Shown piece after piece: positions 59,498-64,000 of a stretch of 64,000 bases of DNA; within the stretch, counting starts at the first letter, position 1, and every line of letters begins with the position of its first letter. Source of the stretch: Kitasatospora azatica KCTC 9699 (GTDB lineage: Bacteria > Actinomycetota > Actinomycetes > Streptomycetales > Streptomycetaceae); assembly GCF_000744785.1 (NCBI RefSeq), contig NZ_JQMO01000003.1:3782001-3846000 (forward strand). Direction: 5' to 3'. The position numbers and the translations under genes are program-made. The notes under the pieces are model-generated. The model saw only the letters and a list, made by a program, of their open reading frames with translations, was not told the DNA's origin and searched no databases.

Positions 59498-61779
59498 CCG
59501 ACGCAGCCAGCGACAGCGCCACCGACCGCGCCGCCACCGAGAGCCTGCCCTTCGGCCTGGGCAGCTCCCCGCTGCGCAGCGACGCGCTGCCCAAGGCGCT
59601 CGGCATCTACCCGTACGCGGCCGACCTGTGGGCCGAGGGCCTGCTCTGGGGCGCGGTGCTGCGCTCGCCGCACCCGCACGCCCGGATCGTCTCGATCGAC
59701 ACCTCGGCCGCGCTGGCCGTCCCCGGTGTGCACGCCGTGGTCACCGCCGCCGACCTGCCCACCCCCGCCACCCCGGCCGACCGCCCGGTACTGGCCGCCG
59801 AGGTGGTCCGCCACCACGGCGAACCGGTGGCCGCGGTGGCCGCCGACCACCCCGACACCGCGCGGCTGGCCGCCGCCTCGATCGTGGTCGAGTACGAGCT
59901 GCTCGACGCGCTGACCGATCCCGAGCAGGCCTTCAACGGCCCCGCCCTGCACCCCAGCGGCAACCTGCTGCGCCACCTGCCGCTGCGCTCGGGCGACCAG
60001 GAGGCGGTCGGCGAGGTGATCGTCGAGGGCCTCTACCAGGTCGGCCGGCAGGACCCGGCGCCGATCGGCGCCGAGGCCGGGCTCGCCGTGCCGCGTCCGG
60101 ACGGCGGGGTGGAGCTGCACCTGTCCTCCACCGATCCGCACGGCGACCGCGAGCGGGCCGCCGCCCGGCTCGGCCTCGAACCGGACCGGGTACGGCTGGT
60201 GGTCACCGGTGTGCCCGGCGCCACCGCCGACCGCGAGGACCTCTCCTTCCAGGTCACCCTGGCGCTGCTGGCGCTGCGCACCGGGCGCCCGGTGAAGATG
60301 ACGCTGACCCGCGAGGAGTCCTTCCAGTCGCACGCGGGCCGGCACCCCGCGCTGCTGAGGTACCGCCACCACGCCGACGCCCAGGGCAAGCTGGTCAAGG
60401 TGGAGGCGCAGATCCTGCTGGACGGCGGCGCCTACGCGGACGTCTCGGCCGAGGCGCTGGCCGCCGCCACCGCCTTCGCGGTCGGCCCCTACGTCTGCCC
60501 CAACGTCTCGGTGGACGCCTGGGCGGTACGCACCAACAACCCGCCGGCCGGCCGGATGCGCGGCGAGGGCGCCCTGCAGTCCTGCTTCGCGCACGAGTCC
60601 CAGCTCGACCTGCTGGCCGCCCAGCTCGGGCTGGACCCGCTGGAGATCCGCCGCCGCAACGCGCTGGCCACCGGCGACTCGCTGCCCACCGGACAGGCCG
60701 TCACCTGCCCCGCCCCGGTGGCCGCGCTGCTGGACGCGGTGGCCGAGGTGCCGCTGCCCGCGCTGCCGCTGGACGAGCCGAACACCGACTGGCTGCTGCC
60801 CGGCGGCCCCGGTGGCGCGGGCGACCCGGCCGCCGTGCGGCGCGGGATCGGCTACGCGGTGGGCATGGTGCACATGCTCGGCGCGGAAGGCGCCGACGAG
60901 GTCTCCACCGCCACCGTGCGGGTCAGCGGCGACCACGCCACGGTGATCTGCGCGGCCGTCGACGCCGGGCAGGGCTTCGCGACGCTGGCCCGGCAGATCG
61001 TCCAGTCGGTGCTCGGGGTCAGCGAGGTCTACGTGGCCCCGGTGGACAGCGACCAGTCGATCGCCGGCCCGTCGGCGCGCGGCCGGCACACCTGGGTCTC
61101 CGGCGGCGCGGTCGAGCGGGCCGCCCTGATGGTCCGGCACCAGTTGCTCGCCCCGATCGCGGCCGACTTCGGCATGTCCGTCGAACTGCTCTCGATCGCC
61201 GACGGCAAGATCACCTCCTACGACGGGGTGCTCGGCATGCCGGTCACCGAGGCGCTGGAGGGCAAGGAGCTCTGGGCCACCGCCCAGTGCCGCCCGCACC
61301 CCACCGAACCGCTGGACGAGGCCGGCCAGGGCGACGCCTTCGTCTCCATCGCCTTCTGCGCGATGCGCGCCGTGGTGGACGTGGACATCGAGCTCGGTGC
61401 CGTCCGGGTGGTCGACGTGACGGTGGCGCAGGACGTGGGTCGGGCGCTGAACCCCGGGCAGATCGAGGACCGGATCGAGGCGGGCGTGGCCCAGGGCATC
61501 GGACTCGCGCTGCTCGAGGACCTGCGGACCGCAGGCGGCCTGGTCCTCAACCCCTCCCTCACCGGCTACCGGCTGCCCACCGCCCTGGACACCCCCGAGG
61601 TGCGGATCGCCGCTCTGCTGGAGGAGCGCGACGTGGTCGCCACCTTCGGTGCCAAGGCGGTCAGCGCCGCTCCCGCGGTGGTCGCTCCGGCGGCGGTCGC
61701 GGCGGCGGTCCGGGCGGCGACCAACCTGCCGATCGGCCGGCTGCCGATTCCGCCGCAGGACGCGGTGGTGCCGGCCTGA
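59494..61779 (+). CDS. Molybdopterin-binding subunit, xanthine-dehydrogenase family
   Basis: A 761-residue molybdenum-cofactor subunit. N-terminal LPKALGIYPYAADL, the Arg-containing GRMRGEGALQ, the cofactor contact GQGFATLARQ and QGIGLAL are visible. The motif that normally carries the catalytic Glu near the C-terminus (GVGEPP) reads FGAKAVSAAPAV here, so the base is not where it should be. ATG 59494 overlaps the Fe-S subunit stop. The enzyme probably hydroxylates or dehydrogenates a small heterocycle or aldehyde; alternatively it is catalytically altered. Confidence 0.9.
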   Translation: MTDAASDSATDRAATESLPFGLGSSPLRSDALPKALGIYPYAADLWAEGLLWGAVLRSPHPHARIVSIDTSAALAVPGVHAVVTAADLPTPATPADRPVLAAEVVRHHGEPVAAVAADHPDTARLAAASIVVEYELLDALTDPEQAFNGPALHPSGNLLRHLPLRSGDQEAVGEVIVEGLYQVGRQDPAPIGAEAGLAVPRPDGGVELHLSSTDPHGDRERAAARLGLEPDRVRLVVTGVPGATADREDLSFQVTLALLALRTGRPVKMTLTREESFQSHAGRHPALLRYRHHADAQGKLVKVEAQILLDGGAYADVSAEALAAATAFAVGPYVCPNVSVDAWAVRTNNPPAGRMRGEGALQSCFAHESQLDLLAAQLGLDPLEIRRRNALATGDSLPTGQAVTCPAPVAALLDAVAEVPLPALPLDEPNTDWLLPGGPGGAGDPAAVRRGIGYAVGMVHMLGAEGADEVSTATVRVSGDHATVICAAVDAGQGFATLARQIVQSVLGVSEVYVAPVDSDQSIAGPSARGRHTWVSGGAVERAALMVRHQLLAPIAADFGMSVELLSIADGKITSYDGVLGMPVTEALEGKELWATAQCRPHPTEPLDEAGQGDAFVSIAFCAMRAVVDVDIELGAVRVVDVTVAQDVGRALNPGQIEDRIEAGVAQGIGLALLEDLRTAGGLVLNPSLTGYRLPTALDTPEVRIAALLEERDVVATFGAKAVSAAPAVVAPAAVAAAVRAATNLPIGRLPIPPQDAVVPA

Positions 61780-61833
61780 GGCCGGTCGCCCCGCCGGAAT
61801 GTCTGTGCGAACCGCCGGAATCTGCGCAGACTG

Positions 61834-61862
61834 CTGACGTGGCCGCTTGTCATGACTAGGCT
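61834..61862 (+). promoter_or_regulatory. Vegetative-type promoter for the methyltransferase gene
   Basis: CTGACG (61834-61839) and TAGGCT (61857-61862) with a 17-base spacer; the predicted start is near 61869. Confidence 0.65.
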
Positions 61863-61903
61863 CCGGGCCAATCTTCATGGCCCGTTCTCCCCCGGAGCCC
61901 CTT

Positions 61904-62788
61904 GTGACCGCTGCCGTCGTCACCGCCACCCCCACCTCCCCGCCGCCACAGCGGCCGCAGGACATACCCGGCTGGTTCTTCCACGCCGACCGGGAGGTCT
62001 TCGGCCACCTGTTGCGGGCGCAGACCGATGCGGGCACCGCCGGTGACCTGCTGGAACTCGGCAGCTACCTGGGCCGCAGCGCCGTCCTGCTGGGCGACCT
62101 GCTGGCGCCCGGCGAGACCCTCACGGTCTGCGACCTGTTCGACTCCGAGGCACACGACCCGGAGAACGCCGCCGAGATGGCGATGTCCTACCGGGAGACC
62201 CTGACCAGGCGCTCCTTCGAGGCCAACTACCTGGCCTTCCACCCGCGCCTGCCGCAGATCGTGCAGGCGCCCACCTCGGTGCTGGCCGACGGCCGGATCC
62301 CGGCCGGCAGCTGCCGCTTCGTCCACATCGACGCCTCGCACCTGTACGAGCACGTGGCCGGCGACATCGAGGTGGCCCGCGCCGCACTGGCCGAGGACGG
62401 CCTGGTGGCCCTGGACGACTACCGCCAGCCCCACACCCCCGGCGTCGCCGCCGCCGTCTGGCGCGCGGTGGTCACCAGCGGTCTGCGGCCGGTGCTGCTC
62501 ACCCCCGAGAAGTTCTACGGCACCTGGGGCGACCCCGCCGCCGCCCAGCGGCAGCTGCTCACCCGCGACTGGCGCGCCGAGGGCTACCACCTGGACGAGG
62601 AGACCATCGCCGGCGCCCGCGTCTACCGCCTCGCCGCCCCCGCCGAGCCCCCCACCGCCCCCGCTCCCCAGCCCCCGACCCCACCCCGCCGCTCCACCCC
62701 CCGCCGCCTCGCCCTCGACCTGCTCCCCCCGATAGCCACCCGCACCGCCCGCCGCGTCCTGGCGGCGGCCCGTCGGCGGAATTCCTGA
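61904..62788 (+). CDS. Class I SAM-dependent methyltransferase
   Basis: A 294-residue methyltransferase of the Methyltransf_24 type. SAM-binding motif I is LLELGSYLGRSAVLL, an acidic residue follows in VCDLFDSE, and FVHIDASHLYEHV is motif IV-like. The C-terminal 40 residues are Pro/Arg-rich. GTG 61904 has GGAG seven bases upstream. ATG 61877, seven bases from the predicted transcript start, is an alternative. No adjacent pathway gene points to a substrate. Confidence 0.87.
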   Translation: MTAAVVTATPTSPPPQRPQDIPGWFFHADREVFGHLLRAQTDAGTAGDLLELGSYLGRSAVLLGDLLAPGETLTVCDLFDSEAHDPENAAEMAMSYRETLTRRSFEANYLAFHPRLPQIVQAPTSVLADGRIPAGSCRFVHIDASHLYEHVAGDIEVARAALAEDGLVALDDYRQPHTPGVAAAVWRAVVTSGLRPVLLTPEKFYGTWGDPAAAQRQLLTRDWRAEGYHLDEETIAGARVYRLAAPAEPPTAPAPQPPTPPRRSTPRRLALDLLPPIATRTARRVLAAARRRNS

Positions 62789-62810
62789 GGCTTGTTCTTC
62801 GCGGGCATGC

Positions 62811-62851
62811 GGAATTCCCGATCGGCTATTTTGCTGCCGATCGGGAATTCC
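62811..62851. terminator. Perfect 16-bp hairpin, bidirectional terminator for tRNA-Cys and methyltransferase gene
   Basis: GGAATTCCCGATCGGC (62811-62826) pairs perfectly with 62836-62851, with a nine-base A/T-rich loop. It begins one base after the tRNA CCA on the minus strand and 22 bases after the methyltransferase stop on the plus strand. Confidence 0.85.
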
Positions 62852-62852
62852 A

Positions 62853-62927
62853 TGGAGGCCATGACGGGAATCGAACCCGTGTAAACCGCTTTGCAGGCGG
62901 TTCCCTAAGCCACTCGGGCACACGGCC
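62853..62927 (-). tRNA. tRNA-Cys (GCA), CCA encoded
   Basis: Acceptor stem GGCCGTG/CATGGCC (one G-U pair), anticodon loop CTGCAAA with GCA at 62894-62892, anticodon stem ACCGC/GCGGT and T-arm CGGGTTCGATTCCCG are all present. The 3' CCA is encoded at 62855-62853. Confidence 0.96.
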
Positions 62928-63221
62928 GTGGGTGAAGGGCGCTGATGGTCCTTCAGGTCAGAGACAGGCGGGGGGACAACACGCCTGGGGGCAACAGGAG
63001 GGAGCGGCGGGGCGAATGTGGCGCGGGTGGCGGGACATTGCGGGCTCCTCTCTCTGTTTCGTCATTCTGCCGTGCTTTCGAGATTTAGCTTAGGCGATCG
63101 GGGGCGGGGTGCGTCAATAGCCGAATGTGACGTGCGTATGAAGTCCTAGGACCGGCGGACGGGGACGGATGGGACCTCTGGTCAGGAGTCAAACTCACCC
63201 ACGGGTCTTACGATGACAGCC
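62928..63221. promoter_or_regulatory. Divergent region between tRNA-Cys and the MFS gene
   Basis: 294 bases. On the minus strand TTGACG (63117-63112) and TAAGCT (63092-63087), 19 bases apart, could start a tRNA precursor with a leader of about 150 bases. On the plus strand TACGAT (63209-63214) lies seven bases before the MFS ATG and suggests a leaderless transcript. Confidence 0.45.
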
Positions 63222-64000
63222 ATGACCACGACCGAAGCAGCGCCTCGCAGACCGTCCGCACCGGCCGAGGAGGGCGGGGTGCTCGGTGCGCGCTACCGGG
63301 CGCTGACCCTCGGGATCGTGTCGGTGGTGCTGCTGCTGGCGTTCGAGGCGACGGCGGTGAACACGGCCATGCCGGTGGCGGCGCGGCAGTTGCACGGTTT
63401 GGGGCTGTACGCGTTCGCGTTCTCTGGGTACTTCACCAGCACGCTGTTCGCCATGGTGCTGGCGGGGGAGTGGTGCGACCGGCGGGGGCCGGTGGTGCCG
63501 CTGTTCGCGGGGATCGGGGTGTTCGCGGGCGGGCTGGTGGTGGCGGGGACGGCGGCGGGCATGTGGATGTTCGTCGGCGCCCGGGCGATCCAGGGGCTGG
63601 GCGGCGGGCTGGTGATCGTGGCGCTCTACGTGGTGGTCGGGCGGGCCTACCCGGAGCGGTTGCGGCCGGCCGTCTTCGCGGCCTTCTCGGCGGCCTGGGT
63701 ACTGCCCTCGATCGTCGGGCCCGTGGTGTCGGGGTGGGTCACCCAGCACCTCGGCTGGCGGTGGGTCTTCCTGGCCGTGCCGATGCTGGTGGTGCTGCCG
63801 CTGGTGGTGATGGGGGCGCCGCTGCGCCGGGCCGAGCGGGAGCAGCCGCCGGCCGCCGGCGGGGCGCTGGACCGGGGCCGGATCGGGCGGGCCGCGATGG
63901 CGGCGCTCGGCGCGGGGCTGCTGCAGTACGCGGGGCAGCGGCGGGACCTGCCGGGCCTGCTGCCCGCCGTGGTCGGCGCGGTGCTGCTCGGGACGGCCGT
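63222..64000 (+). CDS. MFS transporter (N-terminal part)
   Basis: The first 259 codons of a major facilitator superfamily transporter; the rest runs off the window. Six or more hydrophobic helices are visible, beginning with ALTLGIVSVVLLLAFEATAV. Characteristic loop sequence GEWCDRRGPVVPLFAG matches the MFS motif A (G-x-x-x-D-R-x-G), and GARAIQGLGGGLVIVALYVV matches motif C-like regions of drug:proton antiporters. Likely a drug or metabolite exporter. ATG 63222 has no Shine-Dalgarno; ATG 63213 is in frame. Confidence 0.9.
   Translation, partial: MTTTEAAPRRPSAPAEEGGVLGARYRALTLGIVSVVLLLAFEATAVNTAMPVAARQLHGLGLYAFAFSGYFTSTLFAMVLAGEWCDRRGPVVPLFAGIGVFAGGLVVAGTAAGMWMFVGARAIQGLGGGLVIVALYVVVGRAYPERLRPAVFAAFSAAWVLPSIVGPVVSGWVTQHLGWRWVFLAVPMLVVLPLVVMGAPLRRAEREQPPAAGGALDRGRIGRAAMAALGAGLLQYAGQRRDLPGLLPAVVGAVLLGTA

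Overview
The window is a very high G+C chromosomal segment from a streptomycete (Streptomyces, Kitasatospora or a close relative). The evidence is the strong G/C third-position bias, frequent GTG/TTG starts, TAnnnT -10 boxes a few bases before start codons, and a typical actinobacterial core gene order: mtrA-mtrB-lpqB, hpf, secA, two Ser/Thr kinases, prfB, ftsE-ftsX, smpB with ssrA, a HelD-like RNA polymerase factor, malic enzyme, hup, murA and yqgE. I see no insertion sequence, prophage or CRISPR array. Genus and species cannot be fixed from the sequence alone.

Layout. Positions 1-4535 (minus) hold a DUF58/MoxR/DUF4350/DUF4129/membrane-protein operon, divergent from mtrA-mtrB-lpqB (4776-9478). 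Then come a ComF-type phosphoribosyltransferase, the long ribosome hibernation factor, an orphan NarL-type regulator, a YcaQ-type DNA glycosylase, two GNAT acetyltransferases and secA. From 17.6 to 26.8 kb lie a repeat-bearing Rv3235-like gene, a DUF6912 gene, a HAD phosphatase, the glutamate-semialdehyde dehydrogenase gene and the very large NAD-glutamate dehydrogenase gene; the last two encode consecutive steps from proline to 2-oxoglutarate. At 26.9-33.4 kb an FHA-FtsK/SpoIIIE ATPase gene diverges from two Ser/Thr kinase genes. At 33.4-40.5 kb are prfB, ftsEX, a C-terminal processing protease, smpB, an esterase and tmRNA. At 40.6-50.2 kb are the HelD/HelR-like protein, malic enzyme, HU, an OmpR-type two-component pair with a small membrane-anchored protein, murA and yqgE.

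The most unusual part is a tightly coupled five-gene minus-strand operon (54896 to 50235) between the housekeeping genes yqgE and DUF3039. It encodes an SDR, an ACC-synthase-like PLP enzyme, an AurF-type diiron N-oxygenase retaining all seven metal ligands, tryptophan 2,3-dioxygenase and a kynurenine-formamidase-like hydrolase. This looks like a small, apparently undescribed pathway to an N-oxidised tryptophan/kynurenine-derived metabolite. Between the PLP-enzyme and oxygenase genes, the stop/start junction has been copied into a chain of three 6-codon reading frames. Each has its own Shine-Dalgarno and is joined to the next by an ATGA overlap. A palindrome (TTGAC-N7-GTCAA) sits on the -35 element in front of the operon.

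The right end carries DUF3039, a GH20 hexosaminidase gene behind a DasR-like site, a three-subunit xanthine-dehydrogenase-family operon with two oddities (a repeat-rich tail on the Fe-S subunit and a missing catalytic Glu motif in the Mo subunit), a methyltransferase, tRNA-Cys and the start of an MFS transporter.
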